A stretch of 64,000 nt of DNA, from contig NZ_KB822575.1 in the NCBI RefSeq assembly GCF_000364605.1, positions 668,237 through 732,236 on the forward strand. The letters run 5' to 3'. The stretch's first letter is position 1; each line of letters starts with the position of its first letter. Below are positions 57,256 to 64,000 of the stretch, piece after piece. The notes under the pieces were generated by a model. It searched no databases, was not told the origin of the DNA, and worked only from the letters and a program-made list of their open reading frames with translations. The stretch is from Nocardioides sp. Iso805N (GTDB lineage: Bacteria; Actinomycetota; Actinomycetes; Propionibacteriales; Nocardioidaceae). The position numbers and the translations under genes were made by a program.

Positions 57256-57669
57256 TTAAATCTCGGCCGCGCGGCGGCGTCTCACCCGCCCGGAAGCGCC
57301 GCGCTTCCGCAGCCGGAGAACCGACCCTGCCAGCACGATCGCCTGGACGCCGCCACTGATGCCGACGCGGCGACGGCCGCTATCGAGGCAGGCCTTGTCG
57401 GCAGCGGTAGTGACTCCGCTGGCCAGTGCCGTCGACAGTGCGTCCATCGTGCAGTTGGAACCGTCGATCTTGGCCGCGTTGATCCACAGATTCGCGGTCA
57501 CCAGACCTGTTCCCACCACGGCGGCTGCCAGCGACACGGCGATCCAACGGCTCAGAGCGCGTCTCCGGAACGCCGCGACGACCAGCCACAGCGCCACGAC
57601 CGACGTGCCGAGGCCGAGGGCGATCCACATGGCGGCGTAGATCCACCCGCTCGAGTCCGGTGCGTCCAT
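57256..57669 (-). CDS. Hypothetical membrane protein
   Basis: A 137-aa protein I do not recognise. Two clear membrane helices (MWIALGLGTSVVALWLVVAAF and WIAVSLAAAVVGTGLVTANLW) are followed by an outward loop with two cysteines (SNCTMDALSTALASG and DKACLDSG), then a short third hydrophobic segment (GGVQAIVLAGSVL) and a strongly basic tail (RLRKRGASGRVRRRRAAEI). The ATG at 57669 gives MDAPDSSGWIY. It stands alone, with 171 bases before the TetR stop. Confidence 0.65.
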   Translation of the reverse strand: MDAPDSSGWIYAAMWIALGLGTSVVALWLVVAAFRRRALSRWIAVSLAAAVVGTGLVTANLWINAAKIDGSNCTMDALSTALASGVTTAADKACLDSGRRRVGISGGVQAIVLAGSVLRLRKRGASGRVRRRRAAEI

Positions 57670-57841
57670 GGTTGCTCGGCTTTCGTGGTGGAGGCCGCAG
57701 GTCACGGCCGCCAGGACGGGTCCTTGCCGCCGGGCCGATCCTGCAAGCCCTGGACCATGCGTGCGCCGAACGTAGACGCCGGACCGCATCCGGCGCAGCA
57801 GAATCGGCTGAGTCCGCAGTCCGCGAGGGTCTCCGCGGCTC

Positions 57842-58546
57842 TCAGGCTCGGTCGGTCAGACCGACCGTCTCGGCCAGCACCCGGAGCTGGTGCTCGAAGA
57901 GCGCGGCCGGGTCGCCGAAGGTGTCGGGGCCGTACTGCCCGAAGACCTCGAAGCTGATGCAACCGAAGAGGGCCGCCCACGCAAGCACCCCGCGCGCCAG
58001 CACCTGGTCGGGCAGGTCCAGCCCCAGCTCCGCCCGTACGGCGACGAACGCCTCCGCCAGTGAGCCGGGCACCGGCGGGCCTTGCGGCACCTGGATCGCT
58101 CCGGCGGCGTACGCCTGTGCCCAGAGCTGCACGAGCGCGCGGACCACCCGCGTGCCCGGCTCGGTGGTGCGCTCGGCGGGCGCGTGGTAGCCGGGCACCG
58201 GGCTGCCGAAGAGCAGTGCGTACATCGCCGGCTCACCCACCGCCCAGGCGCGCACCGTCGTGCCGATCGCGCTCAGTCGGGCACCGAAGTCGCCCTCCTC
58301 GACCTTCCCGAGAGCGCTGTCGACCGCATCGCCGAGCTCGTCGTAGCCGGCGACGACGAGGAGGGTGAGGAGCTCGTCGCGACTCGCGACGTAGCGGTAG
58401 ACCGCGGAGGAGACCACGCCGAGGTCGCGCGCCACCGCGCGCAGGGACAGCGCCGCAGCGCCCTCGGTGCTCAGGTGCTGGCGGCCGATCCGGACGATGT
58501 CGGCCATCGTCTGGGACCGTGCCCGGTCGCGCGGCGTGCCTTCCAT
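57842..58546 (-). CDS. TetR family transcriptional regulator
   Basis: A 234-aa repressor. The DNA-binding domain is ADIVRIGRQHLSTEGAAALSLRAVARDLGVVSSAVYRYVASRDELLTLLV. The C-terminal half (from about residue 85) has the TetR_C WHG-type pattern: AWAVGEPAMYALLFGSPVPGY and WAALFGCISFEVFGQY. It is divergent from an NAD-dependent epimerase-like gene with 129 bases between starts. Two GAGCACTGCTC palindromes in that gap are likely its sites. Confidence 0.88.
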   Translation of the reverse strand: MEGTPRDRARSQTMADIVRIGRQHLSTEGAAALSLRAVARDLGVVSSAVYRYVASRDELLTLLVVAGYDELGDAVDSALGKVEEGDFGARLSAIGTTVRAWAVGEPAMYALLFGSPVPGYHAPAERTTEPGTRVVRALVQLWAQAYAAGAIQVPQGPPVPGSLAEAFVAVRAELGLDLPDQVLARGVLAWAALFGCISFEVFGQYGPDTFGDPAALFEHQLRVLAETVGLTDRA

Positions 58547-58585
58547 GGCTCCATCCTGCCGCGAGAGAGCGTCTGAAGCAAATGT

Positions 58586-58647
58586 GAGCACTGCTCTTGA
58601 GTTTCTTCCCGACAAGGCGCATGCTCGAAACCGAGAGCACTGCTCTC
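58586..58647. promoter_or_regulatory. Two copies of GAGCACTGCTC between TetR and SDR genes (candidate operators)
   Basis: GAGCACTGCTC occurs at 58586-58596 and again within the perfect 15-bp palindrome GAGAGCACTGCTCTC at 58633-58647. Their centres are 49 bases apart. They lie in the divergent gap of TetR and its neighbour, as expected for an autoregulated repressor that also controls the SDR gene. Confidence 0.7.
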
Positions 58648-58675
58648 GCCAATCCGAACCTGAAGGAGAGATCCC

Positions 58676-59602
58676 ATGAGCAATGTCGTCATCGGAGCCG
58701 GTCCAGTCGGCACCACCGTCGCCCTCCAGCTCGCCGCGGTGGGCCGCCCGGTCACGCTGTTGACCCGCTCGGGCAGCGGCCCCGAGCACGCGCTCGTCGA
58801 GCGTCGCCGTGCCGACGCCAGCGACGCGGTCGCACTCGACGAGGCGTTCGCCGGCGCAGACGCGGTCTTCGACTGCATGCACGCCTCGGCCTACCGCGCG
58901 GACGTGTGGCGGGCCGAGCTCCCCCGCGCCGAGCACGCGGTGCTCGAGGCCGCTGGTCGTGCCGGCGCGGTGGTGGTCTTCCCCGAGAGCCTCTACTCCT
59001 ACGGCCACGTCTCCGCCCCGATGACCGAGACCAGCCCGCGCACCGCCGACTTCGGCAAGCCCGGCATTCGCACCGAGCTGCTGCACGCTCGCGAGCGCTC
59101 CTCCACCGCGACGGTGAGCGTGGTGGCCTCCGACTTCTACGGTCCGGGTGTGCTGATGGCCCATGCCGGCGAGCGGATGGTGCCGACGGTCCTGGCCGGC
59201 AAGACGATGCGCGTGCTCGGCGACCCCGACGCGCCGCACTCCTGGACCTACATCCCCGACCTGGCCGCCGCGATGATCCACGCCGCCGACGACTCCACGC
59301 TGTGGGGCGAGGTGCTGCACGCCCCCACCGCCGCGCCGCTGAGTCAGCGCCAGCTCGTCGGGCTCTACGCCGAGGTCGCCGGCGTACGTGCGCCGAAAGT
59401 CGCCGCCATCCCGACCTGGCTGCTTCGTGCCGTCGGCACGGTCCACCGCGACACCCGCGAGATCGCGGAGATGACCTACCAGTTCGACCAGCCTTTCGTG
59501 CTGGACTCCCGCGCGAGCGAGGCCCGCCTCGGCCTGTCGCCGACCCCCATGGCCGAGGGAGCCCGCGAGACGGTCGCCTGGTGGCGAGCCCGCGGAAAGT
59601 GA
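58676..59602 (+). CDS. NAD(P)-dependent epimerase/dehydratase (SDR superfamily)
   Basis: An extended short-chain dehydrogenase-like protein of 308 aa. The Rossmann start is MSNVVIGAGPVGTTVALQLAAVGRPV. The active-site region reads PESLYSYGHVSAPMTE with Tyr in YSYG; the usual YxxxK is not clearly present, since RTELLHARE takes the place of the Lys helix, so it may bind nucleotide without classic SDR chemistry. GAAGGAGAG precedes the ATG. Its last codons and stop lie in the first unit of a 22-bp tandem repeat. Confidence 0.85.
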   Translation: MSNVVIGAGPVGTTVALQLAAVGRPVTLLTRSGSGPEHALVERRRADASDAVALDEAFAGADAVFDCMHASAYRADVWRAELPRAEHAVLEAAGRAGAVVVFPESLYSYGHVSAPMTETSPRTADFGKPGIRTELLHARERSSTATVSVVASDFYGPGVLMAHAGERMVPTVLAGKTMRVLGDPDAPHSWTYIPDLAAAMIHAADDSTLWGEVLHAPTAAPLSQRQLVGLYAEVAGVRAPKVAAIPTWLLRAVGTVHRDTREIAEMTYQFDQPFVLDSRASEARLGLSPTPMAEGARETVAWWRARGK

Positions 59603-59635
59603 CCTCCCGGCCGGCGGAAGGTGGCCTCTCGGCCG
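59592..59635. repeat. Tandem pair of 22-bp units spanning the SDR stop codon (family B)
   Basis: Units at 59592-59613 (GCGGAAAGTGACCTCCCGG...) and 59614-59635 (GCGGAAGGTGGCCTCTCGG...). The TGA stop of the SDR gene at 59600-59602 is supplied by the first unit. Same 22-bp period as at 25339 and 61883. Confidence 0.8.
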
Positions 59636-61186
59636 TCATAGGGCGGCGGCGGTCACCACCCGGGCGCGGATGACGGGGTCGACCCACGCCACGGCCGTAC
59701 GCCGCAAGCGCAGCGCCGACCAGGCGCCCAGCACCACGGCGACCGCGATCGTCACGACCGGCGTCCCGTCCCGCGCCAGCGTGGAGAAGATCAGTGAGGT
59801 GAGCGTGGTGGTCAGCGCGAGCCTGCTGGAGTAGGCCACCATCGCCATCGGCGGTGCCGGCGTCGACCGCGCGGTGTGCAGATCGACCGGGTAGGGCCGC
59901 GCCTGCGCCCAGCGCAGCGAGGCGGAGAGCACCTGGCCGAGCACCACCAGCCAGCCGGCGAGGACGGCGGTCGCCTCGCGGGCATCCGGCACGCCGGCCC
60001 GCAGGCAGCCGATCCCCACCGTGATCGCCGAGGCCACCGCCAAGAACTCCAGGCACACCCACGCCCGTGCGGTGAACACCGCCCGAGGCCCGATCGGCAG
60101 CGACTCGCGCCACAGCCCACCGCGGCCGTCGAGGCACCACGCGTTGACGGCGAAGAGCAGCGCGCCGCCCGAGGCGACCAGACCAGGCAGCAGGACCAGC
60201 TGTGGCCAGGTCAGTGCACCGGCCACGGCGACCACGCCCGGACCGACCGAGAGGATCAGCAGCCCCCGCCGGACCGGCACCGCGCGCCATACCGAGGCCC
60301 TGTCGATCCGCACCAGCATCGCCCACGCCGAGCGTGGCATCGGGCGCGGGAGGTGCAGCGCAGAGTCCACGTCGTGCTCCTCGCGCGGGGCCAGCCGGGC
60401 GCACAGATGGGCCGGGATCGCGCCGAGCACCACGGCCACGAGCAGCAGCGCCAGCTCGGCGGCGACGGTGAGCACCCACCGGCCGTTCGCGCCGTCCACC
60501 AGGCCGACCACGAACCACCGCGTCGGCAGCGCGTCCAGCAGCGGACCGAGCCTGCCGGTCAGCTGCAGCCACGCCGCCAGCACCCCGAGGAGCAGCGCGC
60601 CGACCCGGACCACGGCGATGCCGTGTGGCAGGCGGCGTACGCCCTCCACGGACCAGGCTGCGGCCTGGGCGATCGCCGTCGCGGCAGCGATCCACAGCAG
60701 CACGCCGACGGCCGCCGCGGCCGTGCGCGCGGGTCCGAGACCGAACGCGGCGGTGCCGAGCAGGGCCCACGACTGGAGCAGCCAGGCGACACTGAGCGGC
60801 GCCAGCAGCAGCGCACCGAGATGATCGGTGGTGGGACTGACCGGATAGGCGACCAGCTGCTCGCGCGAGACCAGCTCGCGGCCGCCGCCGGAGGCGATCG
60901 CGGCCACCAGGCTGAGGAGCTGGAAGCCGGCGAAGGCGGCCGGTAGCAGGGTGAGCGCGTCTCGGGCGCGGCCCGCACCGGGAGCACCCGCCCCCGGCAG
61001 GTACGCCGGCACCACCGTCGCAGCCAGCGTGAGCGCGAGGAACGCACTGCCGATCAGCAGCGTCCGGCGCCGCGAAGCGGTGGCGGCCCGGAAGCGCAGC
61101 AGGTGTCCGAGGTCGGCGACGGCACGGCGCTCCAGCGCCAGGATGCGCGGCAGCTCAGTCGAGGAGAGCCCGGTAGGCACGCGCAC
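59636..61186 (-). CDS. Large membrane protein, ABC-2 type exporter permease
   Basis: A polytopic membrane protein of about 516 aa with ten or more hydrophobic helices (for example LLIGSAFLALTLAATVVPAYL, LLPAAFAGFQLLSLVAAIASGG, LALLLVAVVLGAIPAHL and VVTIAVAVVLGAWSAL). A cytoplasmic region near residues 270-300 (PREEHDVDSALHLPRPMPRSAW) separates two halves. It overlaps the end of an ABC ATPase gene by 32 bases, so it is the transporter's membrane part. The substrate is unknown. The GTG at 61186 is assumed; a start further in would reduce the overlap. Confidence 0.75.
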   Translation of the reverse strand: MRVPTGLSSTELPRILALERRAVADLGHLLRFRAATASRRRTLLIGSAFLALTLAATVVPAYLPGAGAPGAGRARDALTLLPAAFAGFQLLSLVAAIASGGGRELVSREQLVAYPVSPTTDHLGALLLAPLSVAWLLQSWALLGTAAFGLGPARTAAAAVGVLLWIAAATAIAQAAAWSVEGVRRLPHGIAVVRVGALLLGVLAAWLQLTGRLGPLLDALPTRWFVVGLVDGANGRWVLTVAAELALLLVAVVLGAIPAHLCARLAPREEHDVDSALHLPRPMPRSAWAMLVRIDRASVWRAVPVRRGLLILSVGPGVVAVAGALTWPQLVLLPGLVASGGALLFAVNAWCLDGRGGLWRESLPIGPRAVFTARAWVCLEFLAVASAITVGIGCLRAGVPDAREATAVLAGWLVVLGQVLSASLRWAQARPYPVDLHTARSTPAPPMAMVAYSSRLALTTTLTSLIFSTLARDGTPVVTIAVAVVLGAWSALRLRRTAVAWVDPVIRARVVTAAAL

Positions 61187-61859
61187 CCTCCTCGCCGGCC
61201 ATGTCCCGGGCGGTCAGGGTGGCGACCCGAGAGCCGCCGCGCAGCACCGTGACGCTCGAGCACGCCTCGACCGCGAGCTCACGCAGATGGGTGGAGACCA
61301 GGATGCAGGCGCCCCGGGCCCGGGCGTCGGCGATGACGTCCAGGGTGGCCTCCACCCCGATCGGGTCGACGCCGTCGAACGGCTCGTCGAGCAGCAGCAC
61401 GTCCGGCTCGTGCAGCGCGGCCAGCACCACCGAGAGCCTGCGGCCCATCCCGTGGGAGAACCCGCTCGTGACGCGGTGGGCGACGTCGCCGAGCTCGAAG
61501 CGCTCCAGCAGCTCGCGTGCGCGCGGCTCCCAATCGGGGATCCGGCGCAACCGGGCCGCCAGCTGGAGGTGCTCCCACGGCGTCGCGCGGGGCACGAGGC
61601 CGCCCACATCGGGGCAGTACCCGACCCGGCGCTTGATGGCGAGGGGTTCGCGGCGTACGTCGATGCCCTTGACCCGCACGTCACCGTCGGTCGGCGGTAC
61701 GACTCCGGCCAGCACCCGCATGGTGGTGGACTTGCCGGCGCCGTTGCGGCCCAGCAGCGCGGTGGAGTAGCCGGGATAGGCCTTCAGGTCCACCCCCGCG
61801 ACCGCCTCGACCTCCCCGAAGCGGACGCGCAGACCGCGCACCTCCACCACGGGGGTCAC
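61155..61859 (-). CDS. ABC transporter ATP-binding protein (ABC-2/NatA-like)
   Basis: ATPase subunit of about 234 aa. Walker A LLGRNGAGKSTTM, Q-loop region VGYCPDVGGLVP, Walker B VLLLDEPFDGVDPIG and H-loop LVSTHLREL are all present. The signature motif is FSHGM in TSGFSHGMGRRLSVV instead of LSGGQ, a variant known from exporter-type NatA-like ATPases. I chose the GTG at 61859, 8 bases after GGGAG; a GTG at 61895 inside the 22-bp repeat is the longest option. Paired with the membrane protein at 59636. Confidence 0.9.
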   Translation of the reverse strand: MTPVVEVRGLRVRFGEVEAVAGVDLKAYPGYSTALLGRNGAGKSTTMRVLAGVVPPTDGDVRVKGIDVRREPLAIKRRVGYCPDVGGLVPRATPWEHLQLAARLRRIPDWEPRARELLERFELGDVAHRVTSGFSHGMGRRLSVVLAALHEPDVLLLDEPFDGVDPIGVEATLDVIADARARGACILVSTHLRELAVEACSSVTVLRGGSRVATLTARDMAGEEGARAYRALLD

Positions 61860-61882
61860 CTCGTTCACTCCCTCATGATGCG

Positions 61883-61926
61883 GTCGAGACGTCACTTTCC
61901 ACCCGTCGAGAGGTCACTTCCGGCGC
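61883..61926. repeat. Tandem pair of 22-bp units upstream of the ABC exporter (family B)
   Basis: Units at 61883-61904 (GTCGAGACGTCACTTTCC...) and 61905-61926 (GTCGAGAGGTCACTTCCG...), with exactly 22-bp period and the same orientation as the pair in the coxE-like gene. They form the 5' leader or promoter region of the exporter operon. Confidence 0.8.
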
Positions 61927-61967
61927 AGAAATGGCCGATCGGTCAACCCGCCCAGGACGTCGGTACG

Positions 61968-62005
61968 CCGGCGGCCCCGCGATCGGTCGATCGCGGGGCC
62001 GCCGG
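61968..62005 (-). terminator. Strong hairpin terminator after the amino acid binding-protein gene
   Basis: Perfect 17-bp stem, CCGGCGGCCCCGCGATC (61968-61984) against 61989-62005, with the loop GGTC. It lies 18 bases past the stop of the binding-protein gene on the minus strand. No T-tract follows, as for most hairpins here. Confidence 0.85.
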
Positions 62006-62023
62006 TGTCGTCTCCAGCAGGTG

Positions 62024-63070
62024 TCAGGAGTCGCTGAGCGGCAGCCCCGGCGGGTTGATCTGCGAGGTCGGGAGAGCCTCGTTGGACAGGTTGTACGCCG
62101 CGAGCCACTTGGCGTACTGGCCGTTCTTGATCAGGTAGTTGATCGCGTCGGCCAGCGGCTGGGCGAGCCCGTCGCCCTTCTTCGTGGTCGCCGCGATCAG
62201 GCCCTGCAGCGATGCCCCGGCGCCGGAGTAGGTGCCGGCGGTGGCGACCTCCTTCGGCGTGCCCTTGGTGATCGACTCCTGATAGGCGATGCCCGGGTTC
62301 GGGCCGAAGTAGCCGTCGATCTGGCCCGAGGACAGCGCAGTCCAGGCGGAGGTGTCGTCGGCGAAGTACTTGACGTCGATCGTCTTGCCCTCCTTCTTCA
62401 GCAGGTCGCGCCAGTGCAGGAGGATCTTCTCCTGGTTGGTGCCCGAGCCGACCGCGATCTTCTTGCCGGCCAGGACCTCGTAGCCCTTGGGGTCGTTGCG
62501 GTCGAAGGTCCAGGTCGTGCCCTTCTTCACCGCGAGGGCCAGGTTGTCCTGGCGGTAGGAGGCGAAGTCGTACTTCTCCTTGCGCTCCTCGGTGACGGTG
62601 ATGTTCGAGAAGCCGACATCGTTCTTGCCCGAGTCGATCCCGACGAAGAGGTTGTCCCACGTCGAGTTGTTGATCACCGGCTTGAGGCCGAACACGGCGG
62701 CGATGAGGCGACCGAGGTCGGGCTCGGCGCCGGTGAACGTCTTGTTGTCGGTGCCCACGTAGGCCAGGGGCGGGAAGCCGGACGGCAACGCCCCCTCGCC
62801 GATGGTCAGCTTCCCGCTGTTCACGATCGCGGCCGGCAGCTCCTTGCGGATGGCCGCCACCTCGGGCACCGAGATGGCGGTCGGCGTGTACTGGTCACCG
62901 GCAGCCGTGGCCACCTGGACGGTCGCGGTTCCGCCGGCGGTGGCAGGGCTGGCGCCCGCGGCGGCGTCGTCCGACGCCGAGCTGCTGCCGCAGGCGGCGA
63001 GGGCCAGGGTGAGCACTCCGGCGGACGCAGCCGCGCCGAGGCCGCGGCGGAAGGGTCGGGCGATGGACAT
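62024..63070 (-). CDS. Polar amino acid-type ABC transporter substrate-binding lipoprotein
   Basis: Family 3 (SBP_bac_3) binding protein of 348 aa. The signal peptide ends in lipobox LAAC with Cys27 (ALAACGSSSAS). The mature protein has a Ser/Ala-rich linker, then the two-lobe fold with TFTGAEPDLGRLIAAVFGLKP, the signature FVGIDSGKNDVGFSNITVTEERKEKYDFA, and GKKIAVGSGTNQEKIL. It probably binds an amino acid or similar solute. It lies 105 bases after the ATPase gene, which is followed by a hairpin at 61968. Confidence 0.9.
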   Translation of the reverse strand: MSIARPFRRGLGAAASAGVLTLALAACGSSSASDDAAAGASPATAGGTATVQVATAAGDQYTPTAISVPEVAAIRKELPAAIVNSGKLTIGEGALPSGFPPLAYVGTDNKTFTGAEPDLGRLIAAVFGLKPVINNSTWDNLFVGIDSGKNDVGFSNITVTEERKEKYDFASYRQDNLALAVKKGTTWTFDRNDPKGYEVLAGKKIAVGSGTNQEKILLHWRDLLKKEGKTIDVKYFADDTSAWTALSSGQIDGYFGPNPGIAYQESITKGTPKEVATAGTYSGAGASLQGLIAATTKKGDGLAQPLADAINYLIKNGQYAKWLAAYNLSNEALPTSQINPPGLPLSDS

Positions 63071-63175
63071 GGTTCTCCTCAGGTTCGGCCCGCCGGCCCT
63101 GTGCCGGTCGGGTCTGGTGGGGTCTAGGGGGTGCAGGTACGGGTGCAGGTGCGGTGGCGGCGAGGTCAGGCCGGG
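63071..63175. other. Gap between importer ATPase and binding-protein genes
   Basis: This 105-base stretch holds the ribosome site of the binding-protein gene (GAGGAGAACC before its ATG) and a G-rich patch on the plus strand with near-tandem GTGCAGGT units (about 63131-63151). I see no gene and no clear terminator; a separate promoter for the more abundant binding protein is likely. Confidence 0.4.
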
Positions 63176-63961
63176 TCACAGGACCTTGCCGAGGAACTCC
63201 TTCGTGCGCGCCTCGACCGGATGGTCGATCACCTGACTGGGCGGCCCCTGCTCGACGATCACGCCGCCGTCGATGAAGACGACGTGGTCGGCGACCTCGC
63301 GGGCGAAGCCGATCTCGTGCGAGACGATCACGAGCGTGCGACCGTCGGTGGCGAGCTCGCGGATCACCGCAAGCACCTCGCCGACCAGCTCCGGATCGAG
63401 CGCGGAGGTCGGCTCGTCGAAGAGCAGGATGTCGGGCTGCAGGGCCAGGGCGCGTGCGATCGCGACCCGCTGCTGCTGGCCGCCGGAGAGCTGTCGCGGG
63501 TAGGCGTCCCCGCGCTCGCCGAGTCCGACACGGGTCAGCAGCGCGATCGCCTGGGCGCGCGCCTCCTCCTTGCCGGCGCGCTTGTGAGCCAGCAGCGGCT
63601 CGGCGACGTTCTCGGCCACGGTGAGGTTGGGGAAGAGGTTGAAGCTCTGCGCGACGAAGCCGATCCGGGTGCGCTGACGACGGATCTCCTTCGGCGGCAG
63701 CTCGTGCAGCCGGCCGTGCTTCTCGTGGACGCCGACCAGCTCGCCGTGGACCGCGACGTACCCGAGGTCGAGGGGCTCGAGGTGGTTGATCGCCCGCAGC
63801 AGCGTCGACTTGCCGGAGCCGGAGGGGCCGAGGATCACGGTGACGCCGCCGGCGGGCAGCGACAGGTCGATCCCGCTGATGACCTCGACGCCCGCGAACG
63901 CCTTGCGCGCGTTGCGGATCTCGACGGCAGGGCTCGGCGGTACGGCGGTCAGCGCACTCAT
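63176..63961 (-). CDS. Amino acid ABC transporter ATP-binding protein
   Basis: A 261-aa ATPase of the GlnQ/polar amino acid type. Walker [12 protein letters not shown], signature [15 protein letters not shown], Walker [21 protein letters not shown] and H-loop [17 protein letters not shown] are canonical. One variation: [42 protein letters not shown] has the family's extended insertion before the Q-loop. The ATG overlaps the stop of the preceding permease gene. Confidence 0.94.
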   Translation of the reverse strand: MSALTAVPPSPAVEIRNARKAFAGVEVISGIDLSLPAGGVTVILGPSGSGKSTLLRAINHLEPLDLGYVAVHGELVGVHEKHGRLHELPPKEIRRQRTRIGFVAQSFNLFPNLTVAENVAEPLLAHKRAGKEEARAQAIALLTRVGLGERGDAYPRQLSGGQQQRVAIARALALQPDILLFDEPTSALDPELVGEVLAVIRELATDGRTLVIVSHEIGFAREVADHVVFIDGGVIVEQGPPSQVIDHPVEARTKEFLGKVL

Positions 63962-64000
63962 CGGACACCCCCGCTCGAGCCGATGTTGCCGAGCCGGAAC
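63958..64000 (-). CDS. Amino acid ABC transporter permease (C-terminal end only)
   Basis: Only 13 residues ([13 protein letters not shown]) and a stop remain inside the window. The stop shares an ATGA overlap with the ATPase start. Position suggests the membrane subunit of the same importer; the visible residues alone cannot prove it. Confidence 0.45.
   Translation of the reverse strand, partial: FRLGNIGSSGGVR

Noticed and set aside
1..64000. Prophage, insertion sequence or integrase-bounded island
   Set aside because: No transposase, integrase or phage structural gene was seen. The tRNA-Ser at 5312 has no repeated 3' end that I could find in the window.

Overview
The window is high-GC chromosomal DNA with tightly packed, often overlapping genes and frequent GTG starts. 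The gene families (type VII secretion with mycosin and EccB/C/D, a VirR-like LytR_C protein, HelD, MprAB-like two-component system, class C and E sortases, an AtuA-type catabolic operon) point to an actinobacterium. A Nocardioidaceae member such as Nocardioides is my best guess, an inference from gene content only.

Layout. 1-2.9 kb: a dipeptide/oligopeptide ABC importer, cut by the left edge, with a perfect palindrome upstream. 3.0-5.4 kb: a CPA2 antiporter, the small SRP RNA, a small membrane protein divergent from a MarR regulator, and tRNA-Ser(GGA). 5.5-15.8 kb: a type VII (ESX-like) secretion core: eccD2, esxB, esxA, eccD1, eccB and mycP on the minus strand, and a three-ATPase eccC on the plus strand. 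15.9-19.9 kb: a 59-aa gene, a Rv0430-like/VirR-like pair, a CPA1 antiporter and an aminotransferase. 20.0-24.2 kb: a five-gene coupled operon with two WXG100-like proteins, a GHSQG serine hydrolase, an EspG-like protein and a hydrolase paralogue that has lost its nucleophile. This is the most novel locus here. 24.2-26.6 kb: MoxR and CoxE-type VWA pair. 26.7-31.4 kb: secreted protein, MprAB-like two-component system with lipoprotein, and zwf. 31.4-35.6 kb: VOC protein and a chorismate-amination operon (fused TrpE-TrpG, PabA, PabB). 35.6-41.6 kb: HelD, enoyl-CoA hydratase, YihY/BrkB membrane protein, RDD protein, secreted zinc protease. 41.7-47.6 kb: a sortase-assembled pilus locus. 47.8-56.8 kb: an eight-gene overlapping operon for acyl-CoA catabolism of the Atu/Liu type, headed by a TetR regulator. 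56.9-64 kb: small hypotheticals, a TetR/SDR divergent pair with palindromes, an ABC-2 type exporter, and an amino acid ABC importer cut by the right edge.

Three families of short dispersed repeats run through the window: a palindromic element with core GACCCCTGGGGGTC, pairs of a 22-bp unit, and TTCGACAGGCTC-type repeats. Several copies lie in frame inside conserved enzyme genes and add residues to them, most strikingly a 102-bp (34-codon) element inside pabB and a run of insertions in a biotin carboxylase subunit.

No gene-free stretch exceeds 300 bases. Starts were chosen from Shine-Dalgarno sequences, signal peptides and overlaps, and should be read as best estimates.
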